Source of the DNA: G965212025 sp965237985
GTDB lineage: Bacteria; Pseudomonadota; Gammaproteobacteria; Poriferisulfidales; Oxydemutatoraceae
Direction: 5' to 3'
DNA: 64,000 nt
Assembly: GCA_965237985.1 (NCBI GenBank)
Contig: OZ250161.1
Span: 1,736,001 to 1,800,000, forward strand
Shown: in pieces, positions 1-9,248 of the stretch
How the letters are laid out: every line of letters starts with the position of its first letter
Numbering within the stretch: the first letter of the stretch is position 1
The notes under the pieces: generated by a model
Databases searched by the model: none
Seen by the model: only the letters and a program-made list of their open reading frames with translations
What the model was told of the DNA's origin: nothing
Translations under genes and position numbers: made by a program

Positions 1-762
1 CTGCAAAACATCCCCGTTCGCACCGAGGTGGGGCGTCGGGTGCGCGAAGCGTTTATTGCGCCGCCTGGATATTGCCTGCTGTCCGCGGATTATTCACAAA
101 TAGAGTTGCGCATCATGGCCCATTTGTCCGGCGATGAAAGATTGTGCGCGGCTTTTGCACAAAACGAAGATGTGCACAGGTCCACTGCCGCCGAAATTTT
201 TTCCATCCCTCTTGCGTCAGTGGATACAGAACAAAGACGGATTGCGAAATCCATCAATTTTGGTTTGATTTACGGGATGACCGAGTTTGGTCTGGCCAGA
301 CAACTGAGTCTCAGCCGCCGGGAAGCCGCGCATTATCGGGAGCGTTACTTTGCTCGTTATACGGGTGTGCAGGATTACATGGAAGCAACCCTGAAAAGGG
401 CGAAGAGCATGCGCTACGTGGAAACGGTGTTTGGCCGCAGACTGTCTTTGCCGAACGTCAATGCCCGAAATTACCATGCCAGAAGTTATGCGGAGCGCAG
501 CGCGATCAACGCTCCAATGCAAGGCAGTGCTGCCGACATCATCAAAATCGCCATGATCGATTTGCATCGTTGCCTGATTCAAAGCTCCCTGGATGCGAGA
601 ATCATCATGCAGGTCCACGATGAACTGGTTCTGGAAGTCGCTTTGGACGCGGTTGAACAGACGGTCGGCAAGTGTCGTGAACTGATGGTTGCGGCTGCCC
701 CTCTGAAAGTGCCCGTACAGGTGTCGATCGGCTGGGGGAAACACTGGAATGTGGCGCATTGA
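1..762 (+). CDS. polA: DNA polymerase I, C-terminal part (partial)
   Basis: This is the 3' end of the gene for DNA polymerase I, the repair and Okazaki-fragment processing polymerase. The reading frame is open from the first base, so the gene begins outside the window. It starts within motif A: LQNIPVR is followed by the SADYSQIELR block that holds the first catalytic Asp. The O-helix region follows (RRIAKSINFGLIYGMTEFGL, with the dNTP-contacting Arg, Lys and Tyr), and motif C appears as QVHDELVLEV with the second catalytic Asp. The protein ends 23 residues after KVPVQVSIG in the usual way for the family. About 253 residues of the palm and fingers are visible. Identification is secure. Confidence 0.97.
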   Translation: MQNIPVRTEVGRRVREAFIAPPGYCLLSADYSQIELRIMAHLSGDERLCAAFAQNEDVHRSTAAEIFSIPLASVDTEQRRIAKSINFGLIYGMTEFGLARQLSLSRREAAHYRERYFARYTGVQDYMEATLKRAKSMRYVETVFGRRLSLPNVNARNYHARSYAERSAINAPMQGSAADIIKIAMIDLHRCLIQSSLDARIIMQVHDELVLEVALDAVEQTVGKCRELMVAAAPLKVPVQVSIGWGKHWNVAH

Positions 763-1006
763 TCCTCAAGGAGGATGGTTTCGCGGTTTTGCCGGACCCA
801 GACATTGCCCGATTGCGCGACTGCCGGAGACGGTTTTTCTGACCAGCAACCCGGTGCCAGACGGGGGCTGGTGCTCCGGACCTGCCGAATATTCTCTATG
901 AGGCTTCCTCTGGGGTAAAATTGTCAGGTCTCCCATAAGCTTGCAGCGGGGTCGGGGTCTGTTCAGTGTCGGAGCCTGCGGTTTTATTGATTCACGGGTA
1001 GTTTTT

Positions 1007-2914
1007 ATGGAAAAAACCATTTTTTGGCGCCGGATGACTGCCCATCCGATGTTGCAGCCGCTGGTTCGGAAACTGGTGCGCACAGATACGTTTGAAGTCT
1101 TGCGCCGGGTAAAGCGCCTGTTCCAGGTTTTACATGGTTCGGCTCGCCGCCAACTGGTGCTCGCGCAACTGGCTTACGTTGTACGTGATGTTGGTGCCAC
1201 GCTTTCCGTAGGTGGATTCGCGTTGCTGTTGATCCTGCTCAATGCGCCTTCTCTGGCCGTGCAACATCCGCAGCTGGCATTTATCTACCATCTGTTTGAT
1301 TTTGGTGTTGAAGAAAACTTCTTGCTGGCCGTCAGTGTATTTTTTGTTTTTTTTCTGATCTGCGAGAAAGCGTTTTTTCTTTTTGCGACCTGGTACAGCC
1401 AGCGTGCGGTGGAATACCTCACGCGCACATGTGCGGTGGATCTTTATCGCTACTACATCACCCTGGACTATGAAAAACATATCAGTTTGAGCCAGGCCGA
1501 AATATTCACACGCAGCATGGACAGCCTGGAAAGTGTTACCAGAACCAACGTTCTTCTCTTGATCACCCTGTTTTCAGCAACGGTCAATATCATTTTGGTG
1601 ATGGTATTCCTCGGGAGTTACTACCCTTTGGCCACTTTGGCAATGGCGGGCGGAATTTTTTTCACCTACTACGTGGTTTACGGTGCTTTGCGACAGAGGA
1701 TCATTCGTTACGGGAAGGAAATGCATTTTACCAAGGCTAGGCAGTACAAGTTTCTGCGCGAAGGGGTGTCCGGGTTTCTCGAGGTGTTATTGCGCGGCAA
1801 GGCTCAGGAATTTTGTCACGAAATCGACCAGATCATGACCCGCAGAGCTCGGATCAAAGTGAAGCTGGTGATGTTTGCCCAAGCCATCCAGCCCATTATT
1901 ACCGCTTTTGGGATGCTGTTTGTTTTAGGTGTGATCAGTTATTTCGTGTATTTTGACAACCCGGGGCTTGTCTTTCCAGCTTTGGCACTTTTCGTGGCCG
2001 GGGGGATCAGGTTGTTACCGGCCGTACAATCGGTTTACAGCACCATGCAAGGCGTGAGCAGCTCGTCCTATCAGTTCCACTTGGTGATGGGTGACTTGGA
2101 AAAGGCACTGGAACAGCGAGAAAGGGATCGGGAACTGGGCCTGAAGGACGGGCAAAAAGTGATTTTGAGAAAAAGCGTGCGGTTTGAAAACGTGAGTTAT
2201 AGCTACCCGGGTCAGAACCAGTTCGCGGTCCGGAACATCAGTCTGGATATTCCTGCCGGAAAAGTGGTTGCGTTGTGTGGCAGATCAGGGAGTGGGAAAA
2301 CCACATTGGCGCGTTTGCTCGGTGGTCTGCTGGTCCCTCGAGAAGGGGAAGTGATCATTGACGACCTTGTCCTCAAAACAGATAAACGCTTCTGCCGAAG
2401 CTGGCAAACTTCCATCGGCTACATGACGCAAAGTCCCTATTTTATGGACGATACGGTAGCGGCAAACGTCAGTTTTGAATTGAAGCCAGGGGCGATTGAC
2501 CGTGAAAAAATCTGGGAGGTTTTGCAAGTCGCGCAACTGGATGATTTTGTGAAAGCACTTCCCAATGGCCTGGATGAAATCGTTGGAGAGGAAGCCCAGA
2601 AATTCAGTGGTGGACAGATGCAAAGAATTTCCATTGCCAGGGCTCTGTATGCGGACGCGACTTTGTTGTTGTTGGATGAAACCACCAGCTTCCTGGACGC
2701 GATTACGGAGAAAAAAATCGTTGATGGCGTATTGTCCATGCGTGGTAAAAAAACGATCGTGGTCATTGCACACCGCCTGGACATCATGCGCCACGCCGAC
2801 CTGATCTTTCTGATTGATGAAGGTCAGGTGACTGCCCGTGGTTCTTATCAGGAATTGCTGGACAGCAACGAAGTGTTCAGAAAACTTGCCAGGCAGTATG
2901 CAGAACAGTCGTAA
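1007..2914 (+). CDS. ABC exporter, fused membrane and ATPase domains
   Basis: A 635-residue half-transporter of the type I exporter architecture. The N-terminal half holds about six hydrophobic segments. The C-terminal half is a full ATPase with Walker A GRSGSGKT (about residue 425), signature FSGGQ (about 533), Walker B LLLLDET (Asp near 557) and the switch His in IAHRLD (about 589). Such proteins work as dimers in the inner membrane and export lipids, peptides or drugs; the substrate cannot be read from the sequence. I chose ATG 1007. The frame also allows TTG at 941 and ATG at 1034, and no start has a strong ribosome site. It stands alone between polA and rlmE. It is not close enough to MsbA in its membrane half for me to name it so. 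Confidence 0.85.
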   Translation: MEKTIFWRRMTAHPMLQPLVRKLVRTDTFEVLRRVKRLFQVLHGSARRQLVLAQLAYVVRDVGATLSVGGFALLLILLNAPSLAVQHPQLAFIYHLFDFGVEENFLLAVSVFFVFFLICEKAFFLFATWYSQRAVEYLTRTCAVDLYRYYITLDYEKHISLSQAEIFTRSMDSLESVTRTNVLLLITLFSATVNIILVMVFLGSYYPLATLAMAGGIFFTYYVVYGALRQRIIRYGKEMHFTKARQYKFLREGVSGFLEVLLRGKAQEFCHEIDQIMTRRARIKVKLVMFAQAIQPIITAFGMLFVLGVISYFVYFDNPGLVFPALALFVAGGIRLLPAVQSVYSTMQGVSSSSYQFHLVMGDLEKALEQRERDRELGLKDGQKVILRKSVRFENVSYSYPGQNQFAVRNISLDIPAGKVVALCGRSGSGKTTLARLLGGLLVPREGEVIIDDLVLKTDKRFCRSWQTSIGYMTQSPYFMDDTVAANVSFELKPGAIDREKIWEVLQVAQLDDFVKALPNGLDEIVGEEAQKFSGGQMQRISIARALYADATLLLLDETTSFLDAITEKKIVDGVLSMRGKKTIVVIAHRLDIMRHADLIFLIDEGQVTARGSYQELLDSNEVFRKLARQYAEQS

Positions 2915-3037
2915 AAACACGGAAAGTTCTCCGCGAGTTCAGAGTCTCCGAGGTGTGTTCCCCGGACTGTTCGCTGGACTGTCGTGATGCTGGAGGCCGG
3001 GTCATCATGGCTTAGAACCCGCCCGATCGATGCTCTT

Positions 3038-3085
3038 GCCGGGGTTGTCGCCGGGGTTGTCGCCGGGGTTGTCGCTGGGGCTGTT
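3038..3085. repeat. 12-bp minisatellite
   Basis: Three perfect direct copies of GCCGGGGTTGTC (3038-3073) are followed by one diverged copy. It lies in the 298-bp gap between the ABC exporter and rlmE, which otherwise holds no gene I can support. Confidence 0.85.
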
Positions 3086-3212
3086 GGCGGGCTGTTCAGT
3101 TCGGCTGGCCCGGAGGCTTGAGTGAAGGGTGGTCCTGCTGTGAAAAAAACCTGCGTATCGGTGGATATTGACCTCCTTGTGATTTGCCTGTCTGGCCCCC
3201 ATATTGCGAGAC

Positions 3213-3827
3213 ATGAAAGCAAGCAGTAAACGCTGGTTGCAGGAGCGATCCCGAGACCCTTATGTGAAGTCGGCTCGCGAGCAGGGCTGGCGTTCACGCG
3301 CGGCCTTCAAGCTTAGCCAGCTTGATCAGAAACACCATTTGTTCCGCCCCGGCATGCAGGTGATTGATCTCGGTGCTACGCCGGGAGGATGGAGCCAGTA
3401 TGCCGTTTCCTGCGTTGGTTGTGACGGCACTGTGGTGGCAGTGGATGTGGTGCGGATGGTTCCCATGCCCGGCGTGCATTTCGTGTATGGTGATGGCACT
3501 CAGGCGCAAGTGCGAAGCACTGTGCTTGCGTTGCTTGGGGGAAAGAAAGCGGGAATCGTCATGTCTGATATGGCGCCACACTGGTCGGGACATCCGGTCG
3601 TGGATATGCCGAAAGCGGTCGCCTTGGCCTGCGCTGCCCTGGATTTTGCCAGGGAGTGTCTGGCTCGGGGCGGAGCCCTGCTGGTAAAATTATTTCAGGG
3701 AGAAGGTTGTGACGCTTGTTTGTCGAGGCTGAATGAGGAGTTTTCCGAGTTGCATATCGTGAAGCCTCCGGCTTCGCGAGCGCGGAGCCGGGAAATTTAT
3801 GTCCTGGCCAAGAAATTTAATCTATAA
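3213..3827 (+). CDS. rlmE: 23S rRNA 2'-O-ribose U2552 methyltransferase
   Basis: RlmE (FtsJ/RrmJ) methylates the 2'-OH of U2552 in the ribosomal A-loop using S-adenosylmethionine, late in 50S assembly. The 204-residue length matches the family (about 209). The four catalytic residues are visible in order: Lys in SRAAFKL, Asp in MSDMAPH, Lys in LLVKLFQG and Glu in SREIYV. The SAM-binding loop is VIDLGATPGGWSQ. ATG 3213 gives the usual N-terminus MKASSKRW; TTG 3204 is an upstream alternative. ftsH follows after about 40 bp, the pairing seen in E. coli and most gammaproteobacteria. Confidence 0.96.
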   Translation: MKASSKRWLQERSRDPYVKSAREQGWRSRAAFKLSQLDQKHHLFRPGMQVIDLGATPGGWSQYAVSCVGCDGTVVAVDVVRMVPMPGVHFVYGDGTQAQVRSTVLALLGGKKAGIVMSDMAPHWSGHPVVDMPKAVALACAALDFARECLARGGALLVKLFQGEGCDACLSRLNEEFSELHIVKPPASRARSREIYVLAKKFNL

Positions 3828-3864
3828 TGTCGTGGCATTCAGTGATCAGGAGGATTTATGACTG

Positions 3865-5805
3865 ATGGGTGATTTGATGAAAAACCTGCTTTTGTGGGCT
3901 GTGATTGGTGTTGTGTTGATGACGCTGTTCAGCAACTTTGTTTCGCGTGAAGAAAAACCCAGGTACGTGAACTACTCGCAGTTCGTTGAGGATGTGCGTG
4001 CGGGACGCGTAAAAAGCGTCGAAATAGAATCTGATGATCGTACGGTAAACGGGACTTTTACTGATGGTCAAACGTTCCAGACTTTCAATCCGGGCGACAG
4101 CGAATTGGTGAACGATCTGCTGAGCAACAAAGTGGAAATCCGGACGGTTCCAGAGAAAAAACCGTCGCTGTTGCTTGACATCTTCATCAGTTGGTTCCCG
4201 ATGTTGCTCCTGATTGGGCTTTGGGTGTTTTTCATGCGACAAATGCAGGGTTCAGCCGGGGGGCGCGGGGCAGTGACTTTCGCGAAAAGCAAGGCGCGCC
4301 TGATAAACGAAGGTCAAATCAAAGTGACTTTCAAGGATGTCGCTGGCGTGGAAGAAGCGAAAGAAGAGGTCGTGGAGCTGGTCGAGTTTTTGCGTGACCC
4401 TGCCAAGTTCCAAAATCTTGGTGGCAGAATTCCCAAAGGTGTGTTGATGGTCGGTCAGCCAGGAACCGGTAAAACGCTTTTGGCCAGGGCCATTGCCGGC
4501 GAAGCGGAGGTGTCGTTTTTTTCCATTTCCGGTTCGGATTTTGTGGAAATGTTTGTGGGTGTTGGTGCTTCCCGGGTGCGTGACATGTTTTCCCAAGCCA
4601 AAAAACACTCGCCATGCATTGTTTTTATCGATGAAATTGACGCGGTGGGCAGGCATCGAGGAACAGGTCTTGGTGGTGGGCACGATGAGCGTGAACAGAC
4701 ACTGAATCAGTTGCTTGTGGAAATGGATGGATTTGAAGGCAATGAAGGAATCATCGTGATCGCCGCAACCAACAGGCCGGATGTTCTTGATCCGGCGTTG
4801 TTGCGTCCCGGGCGTTTTGATCGACAGGTAGTGGTGCCGTTGCCTGATGTGCGTGGCAGGGAGCAGATTCTCAAAGTACACATGGCTAAAGTCGTCCTGG
4901 ATAAAAAAGTGCGCCGGGATATTTTGGCGCGGGGCACGCCAGGCTTCTCCGGCGCTGATTTGGAAAACCTGGTCAATGAAGCGGCTTTGTTTGCGGCACG
5001 TGCCGACAAGAAAACCGTGGAAATGGAAGACTTCGAGAAAGCGAAAGACAAAATCATGATGGGTGCTGAACGACGCTCCATGGTGATGAGCGAGGATGAA
5101 AAGAAATTGACGGCTTACCACGAATCGGGGCACGCCATTGTTGGTCGCCTGGTGCCGGAGCATGATCCGGTTTACAAAGTGACGATTATTCCGCGTGGCC
5201 GCGCTTTGGGTGTGACGATGTTTCTTCCCGAAAGGGATATGCTCAGCCATAGTCGTCGCAAGCTGGAAAGCCAAATTTCCAGCCTGTTTGGTGGACGTGC
5301 GGCAGAAGAATTGGTTTTTGGAACGAACGCGGTCACGACCGGCGCTTCCAACGATATTGAAAAGGCGACGGAGATTGCTCACAACATGGTGAAGGTTTGG
5401 GGTTTGTCCGAACGACTTGGTCCGCTTGCCTACGGCAAGAAAAATAGTTACCCGTTTCTGGGTCACAGTCTGGCGCGCAACGAGGATGTATATTCACAGG
5501 AAACCGCCAAAATAATTGACGAGGAAGTGCGCAGAATCGTCACGGAGAATTGTGAGCGTGCCAAGTCACTGCTTGAGGAAAATATCGATATACTGCATCT
5601 GATGGCAGAAGCATTGATGAAATACGAGACCCTGAATGGCAGTCAGCTTGATGAGATCATGGCAGGTCAGCCGCCGAGTATGCCGGAAGGATGGAACGAC
5701 AGTGAGGATTCGGATGACACGGGCACTCTTTCAGGTTCGGAGCGGGCAGATACGGATACGGATGTCTCCGAGGCTGAGTTGGGCGGGGCAGCCAAGGGGC
5801 ACTAG
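3865..5805 (+). CDS. ftsH: ATP-dependent zinc metalloprotease FtsH
   Basis: FtsH is the membrane-anchored AAA+ protease that degrades misfolded membrane proteins and regulators such as LpxC and sigma-32. Two membrane segments (about residues 5-25 and 104-124) flank a periplasmic domain. The AAA module has Walker A GQPGTGKT (197-204), Walker B IVFIDEID (Asp256, Glu257) and the ATNRPD/RPGRFDR second region of homology. The zinc site is HESGH (419-423). Length (646) is typical. A perfect AGGAGG (about 3849-3854) precedes the start; ATG 3865 is well spaced, and ATG 3858 opens only a four-codon ORF. ATG 3877 (MKNLLLW) matches homologues equally well. The acidic Asp/Ser/Glu-rich tail is normal for the family. 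Confidence 0.97.
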   Translation: MGDLMKNLLLWAVIGVVLMTLFSNFVSREEKPRYVNYSQFVEDVRAGRVKSVEIESDDRTVNGTFTDGQTFQTFNPGDSELVNDLLSNKVEIRTVPEKKPSLLLDIFISWFPMLLLIGLWVFFMRQMQGSAGGRGAVTFAKSKARLINEGQIKVTFKDVAGVEEAKEEVVELVEFLRDPAKFQNLGGRIPKGVLMVGQPGTGKTLLARAIAGEAEVSFFSISGSDFVEMFVGVGASRVRDMFSQAKKHSPCIVFIDEIDAVGRHRGTGLGGGHDEREQTLNQLLVEMDGFEGNEGIIVIAATNRPDVLDPALLRPGRFDRQVVVPLPDVRGREQILKVHMAKVVLDKKVRRDILARGTPGFSGADLENLVNEAALFAARADKKTVEMEDFEKAKDKIMMGAERRSMVMSEDEKKLTAYHESGHAIVGRLVPEHDPVYKVTIIPRGRALGVTMFLPERDMLSHSRRKLESQISSLFGGRAAEELVFGTNAVTTGASNDIEKATEIAHNMVKVWGLSERLGPLAYGKKNSYPFLGHSLARNEDVYSQETAKIIDEEVRRIVTENCERAKSLLEENIDILHLMAEALMKYETLNGSQLDEIMAGQPPSMPEGWNDSEDSDDTGTLSGSERADTDTDVSEAELGGAAKGH

Positions 5806-5879
5806 TTGTTTGCAGCTTTGCGGCCTGCAGATGCCGATTTGCTTATTTCAGTGTAGCGAATTCCGGGGAAACATTCCGG

Positions 5880-7205
5880 GTGTTGACCCCATTCGGAACT
5901 GACGGTCTGCGCGGCAAAGTCGGCCGCCATCCGATGACCCCGGGTTTTGTCATGAAATTCGGCTGGGCCTTGGGCCGCGCTTTTATTTCCCCACAAAGCG
6001 ATATGGTTGTGATTGGCAAAGATACCCGCCTGTCCGGCTACATGTTTGAATCAGCCTTGGAAGCCGGTCTTTCGGCGGCAGGGGCATCGGTTCTGTTGCT
6101 CGGCCCCTTGCCGACTCCGGGAGTTTCCTTTATCACGAAAAAAGAAAAAGCGGTTTTGGGAATTGTGATCACTGCTTCTCACAATCCTCATGGTGACAAT
6201 GGCATCAAATTGTTTTTCGGAGACGGGCGCAAGCTTTCACACGAAAGTGAGTCATTGATCACAGAGTGGCTCAACAAACCCATGCAAGTCGTGGCATCTG
6301 ATTCCCTTGGGCGAGCTTGGCGTGAGGAGCGAGCCTCTGACATGTACGTTGACTATTGTCTGGAGATTGCTGGGAAATTGGATCTCAGCGGCATGAAACT
6401 GGTTTTGGACTGTGCGAATGGTTCTGCCTACAGTGTTGCCCCTCGGGTTTATCAACGCCTGGGGTGTGAGCTGACTGTGATCGGTGGGCATCCGGATGGC
6501 TTGAATATCAACCGCAAGGTTGGAAGCATGGAACCGCAACAGTTGCAACGTGTCGTGCGCGCCCAAGAGGCGGACATGGGTTTGGCGGTGGATGGGGATG
6601 GAGATCGTCTGCTCATGGTGGATGATCATGGAGAACTGGTCGAAGGAGATGAGTTGCTGGCGATTATTGCCTGCCACCGTCAGGCGACCGTTGGCCTCGT
6701 CGGCATTGTGGGGACTGAAATGAGCAGTGTGGCATTGGAGCGGGCAATGGTCGAGCGCGGGATTGCCTTCAGGCGGGCTGCCGTTGGTGATCGGAATGTA
6801 TTGCAGTTAATGGACGAACTGGACTGGGCCCTCGGGGGGGAGAGTTCAGGACACATCATTTGTTTTGATAAAGTGGATACCGGAGATGCCATCGTTGCTT
6901 CACTGGAACTGATGAAGGCATTGCGAGACAGAAAGGAAAAACTGAGTGAGGCAAAACAAGTCATGAAAAAATTGCCCCGGGTCCTGGTGAACATCCCTTT
7001 GAACGGAGCGTTCGACATCGGTGACGAGGATCTGCAGTCTTTGTTGTTCAAAGCACGGGAGCGTCTCGGGGACACAGGACGCGTGCTGGTGCGCAAATCC
7101 GGTACTGAACCGTTGCTCAGGGTGATGGTGGAAGCGGAGCTTCTTGCTGATTGTAATTACTGGTCCAAACGCATCAGTGCCTGCATCAGTAATGCAAGCG
7201 AATAA
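5880..7205 (+). CDS. glmM: Phosphoglucosamine mutase
   Basis: GlmM converts glucosamine-6-phosphate to glucosamine-1-phosphate, the step before UDP-GlcNAc formation for peptidoglycan and LPS. The phosphoserine loop VITASHNPHGDNG places the active Ser at about residue 100. The metal-binding loop is AVDGDGDRLLMVD, the sugar-binding loop GGESSGHI, and the phosphate-binding loop VRKSGTEPLLRVM. Length (441) fits the family. The start is GTG 5880 or TTG 5883, just before the conserved FGTDGLRG. It follows ftsH after only 74 bp; the usual folP between them is absent. tpiA follows at once, so the genes are probably cotranscribed. Confidence 0.97.
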   Translation: MLTPFGTDGLRGKVGRHPMTPGFVMKFGWALGRAFISPQSDMVVIGKDTRLSGYMFESALEAGLSAAGASVLLLGPLPTPGVSFITKKEKAVLGIVITASHNPHGDNGIKLFFGDGRKLSHESESLITEWLNKPMQVVASDSLGRAWREERASDMYVDYCLEIAGKLDLSGMKLVLDCANGSAYSVAPRVYQRLGCELTVIGGHPDGLNINRKVGSMEPQQLQRVVRAQEADMGLAVDGDGDRLLMVDDHGELVEGDELLAIIACHRQATVGLVGIVGTEMSSVALERAMVERGIAFRRAAVGDRNVLQLMDELDWALGGESSGHIICFDKVDTGDAIVASLELMKALRDRKEKLSEAKQVMKKLPRVLVNIPLNGAFDIGDEDLQSLLFKARERLGDTGRVLVRKSGTEPLLRVMVEAELLADCNYWSKRISACISNASE

Positions 7206-7222
7206 GCGAAACTCGGTTGCAC

Positions 7223-8014
7223 GTGGTGGATCGTTTTCTGGTTATCGCCAACTGGAAGCAGAACGGCGACCGTGTTGCAAATCAGCAGTTGCTGAGTGCC
7301 GTGCTTGTGGCGGGACCTTGGCGGGGAATCGAGGTTATAGTCTGCCCACCGCTCGTGTATATTGAACAGGTTGCCACCATTTTGGCAGAAAGTTTCATGA
7401 TGCTTGGCGGTCAGCAGGCAAGTGACCGGCGGGGAGGTGCTTATACAGGGGAAGTATCCGCCACCATGCTTGCCGAATTTGGTTGCAAGTGGGTGGTGGT
7501 AGGTCATTCGGAACGACGTTTGCACTATGGTGAGAACGAAGAACGCATTGCCAGGAAGCTCCAGGCTGTGTGTGACTCCGGGATGATTCCGATCCTGTGT
7601 GTCGGGGAAACGCTGGAGCAGCGCGATGCCGGAACAGACCGGGAAACGGTCGATCGGCAGTTGCAGGTTTTACAAAAGCTGTGTGACAGTGAAGGAGAAC
7701 AGGCGAGTGAAATGGTGGTTGCTTACGAGCCGGTGTGGGCGATCGGGTCTGGGCAGGTTCCTGCGCCAGGTGATATCGAAGGCATGCATGGTTTCATCAA
7801 GTCTCGTTTGGAAAAGTTGCTGGGGAAAAGGGGACGGGAAAGCAGGGTGGCGTACGGCGGCAGCGTCAATTGTGCGACTGCGCCTGGCCTGCTGGCTTTG
7901 GACCATGTCGACGGCATTCTGGTGGGCGGGGCATCGTTGCATGCGGAAAGCTTTGTCGGGCTATGTTCTCTGGCGGCGGAAGCGGTTGGCGAACGTGGTG
8001 TGCAGACATCATAA
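7223..8014 (+). CDS. tpiA: Triosephosphate isomerase
   Basis: TpiA interconverts dihydroxyacetone phosphate and glyceraldehyde-3-phosphate in glycolysis. The residues of the active site are all visible: Asn and Lys in ANWKQNG, the electrophilic His in VVGHSERR, the catalytic Glu in VAYEPVWAIG, and the phosphate-binding loops YGGSVN and GILVGGASL. The start is uncertain: GTG 7223 (or 7226) gives an N-terminus of normal length, while TTG 7217 is also in frame; none has a clear ribosome site. It begins 17 bp after glmM and ends 19 bp before secG, as in many gammaproteobacterial operons. Confidence 0.96.
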   Translation: MVDRFLVIANWKQNGDRVANQQLLSAVLVAGPWRGIEVIVCPPLVYIEQVATILAESFMMLGGQQASDRRGGAYTGEVSATMLAEFGCKWVVVGHSERRLHYGENEERIARKLQAVCDSGMIPILCVGETLEQRDAGTDRETVDRQLQVLQKLCDSEGEQASEMVVAYEPVWAIGSGQVPAPGDIEGMHGFIKSRLEKLLGKRGRESRVAYGGSVNCATAPGLLALDHVDGILVGGASLHAESFVGLCSLAAEAVGERGVQTS

Positions 8015-8033
8015 TTTTACATAGGAGTATTTT

Positions 8034-8438
8034 GTGTTATACGGGGTTTTGCTTGGGTTTGATGCTGTTCTGGCCGTAGTTTTGATCACGCTTATTCTGG
8101 TTCAAAGGGGTCGGGGGGCGGAAGTAGGTGCTGCTTTTGGTGCCGGTGCGTCCGCATCTGTTTTCGGCGCGCGCGGAATGGTGTCGTTTTTGACCAAACT
8201 GGTGGCGGTGCTTTCCGCAGTGTTTTTACTGAACAGTTTGCTTCTGGCTTACGTGGCCAACCGTGATTTCGTTTCCCAAAGCGTGACCGAGCAGAGTGTT
8301 GTCGAGGAAAGAAGCGAGGTCGATCAGAAGATTGACTCCGAATTGGAAGCATTGCATCCGGAAGCGGTACCTGATGCAACTTTGGCTGAGGACGTTCCCG
8401 GCTCGGCACCATCGCCGATTCCTAAAATTCCCGATTAG
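8034..8438 (+). CDS. secG: Preprotein translocase subunit SecG
   Basis: SecG is the small accessory membrane subunit of the SecYEG channel and stimulates SecA-driven export. The 134-residue protein has two hydrophobic segments (about 2-22 and 52-74) joined by the hallmark loop LILVQRGRGAEVGAAFGAGAS. Its C-terminus is acidic and Pro-rich. GTG 8034 is preceded by TAGGAG at good spacing. The last eight codons and the stop lie inside the first unit of the tRNA-Leu array, and their sequence is copied in every unit of that array. Confidence 0.95.
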   Translation: MLYGVLLGFDAVLAVVLITLILVQRGRGAEVGAAFGAGASASVFGARGMVSFLTKLVAVLSAVFLLNSLLLAYVANRDFVSQSVTEQSVVEERSEVDQKIDSELEALHPEAVPDATLAEDVPGSAPSPIPKIPD

Positions 8439-8440
8439 AA

Positions 8441-8526
8441 GCCGATGTGGTGGAATTTGGTAGACACGCTGTCTTGAGGGGGCAGTGGCGAAAGTCGTGC
8501 CGGTTCGAGTCCGGCCATCGGCACCA
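8441..8526 (+). tRNA. tRNA-Leu(GAG), copy 1
   Basis: 86 nt including an encoded CCA. The seven-base acceptor pair GCCGATG/CATCGGC, anticodon loop TTGAGGG (anticodon GAG), long variable arm and T arm GCCGGTTCGAGTCCGGC are complete. It starts two bases after the secG stop codon, the place of leuU in E. coli. It differs from most later copies by T instead of C in GGTAGAC of the D loop. Confidence 0.97.
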
Positions 8527-8606
8527 GTTTAAGCAACGTGATTGACGCGAAGTCGGATGAGTGCTTTCTCGATGCCGTCGCCGATTCCTAAAATTCCCGA
8601 TTAGAA

Positions 8607-8692
8607 GCCGATGTGGTGGAATTTGGCAGACACGCTGTCTTGAGGGGGCAGTGGCGAAAGTCGTGCCGGTTCGAGTCCGGCCATCGGCACCA
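8607..8692 (+). tRNA. tRNA-Leu(GAG), copy 2
   Basis: Complete 86-nt copy with CCA and intact stems. The D loop reads GGCAGAC, the majority form of the array. Confidence 0.95.
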
Positions 8693-8772
8693 GTTTAAGC
8701 AACGCGATTGACGTGAAGTCGGATGAGTGCTTTCTCGATGCCGTCGCCGATTCCTAAAATTCCCGATTAGAA

Positions 8773-8858
8773 GCCGATGTGGTGGAATTTGGCAGACACG
8801 CTGTCTTGAGGGGGCAGTGGCGAAAGTCGTGCCGGTTCGAGTCCGGCCATCGGCACCA
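8773..8858 (+). tRNA. tRNA-Leu(GAG), copy 3
   Basis: Complete majority-type copy with CCA; no stem mismatch seen. Confidence 0.95.
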
Positions 8859-8939
8859 GTTTAAGCAACGCGATTGACGCGAAGTCGGATGAGTGCTTTC
8901 TCAAATGCCGTCGCCGATTCCTAAAATTCCCGATTAGAA

Positions 8940-9025
8940 GCCGATGTGGTGGAATTTGGCAGACACGCTGTCTTGAGGGGGCAGTGGCGAAAGTCGTGCC
9001 GGTTCGAGTCCGGCCATCGGCACCA
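8940..9025 (+). tRNA. tRNA-Leu(GAG), copy 4
   Basis: Complete majority-type copy. The spacer after it is shortened: GTTTGACCGATTGACG replaces GTTTAAGCAACGCGATTG. Confidence 0.95.
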
Positions 9026-9101
9026 GTTTGACCGATTGACGTGAAGTCGGATGAGTGCTTTCTCAAATGCCGTCGCCGATTCCTAAAATTCCCGATTAGA
9101 A

Positions 9102-9176
9102 GCCGATGTGGTGGAATTTGGCAGACACGCTGTCTTGAGGGGGCAGTGGCGAAAGTCGTGCCGGTTCGAGTCCGGC
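9102..9176 (+). pseudogene. tRNA-Leu(GAG) copy 5, 3' end deleted
   Basis: This copy is intact to the end of the T arm (TCCGGC), then passes straight into AACGCGATTGACG of the spacer. The 3' acceptor strand CATCGGC and the CCA are missing, so no acceptor stem can form. Confidence 0.93.
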
Positions 9177-9248
9177 AACGCGATTGACGCGAAGTCGGAT
9201 GAGTGCTTTCTCGATGCCGTCGCCGATTTCCAAAGTTCCCGATTAGAA

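Noticed and set aside
4252..5466. 404-codon minus-strand frame antisense to ftsH
   Set aside because: It is a shadow of a highly conserved gene, with no domain of its own.
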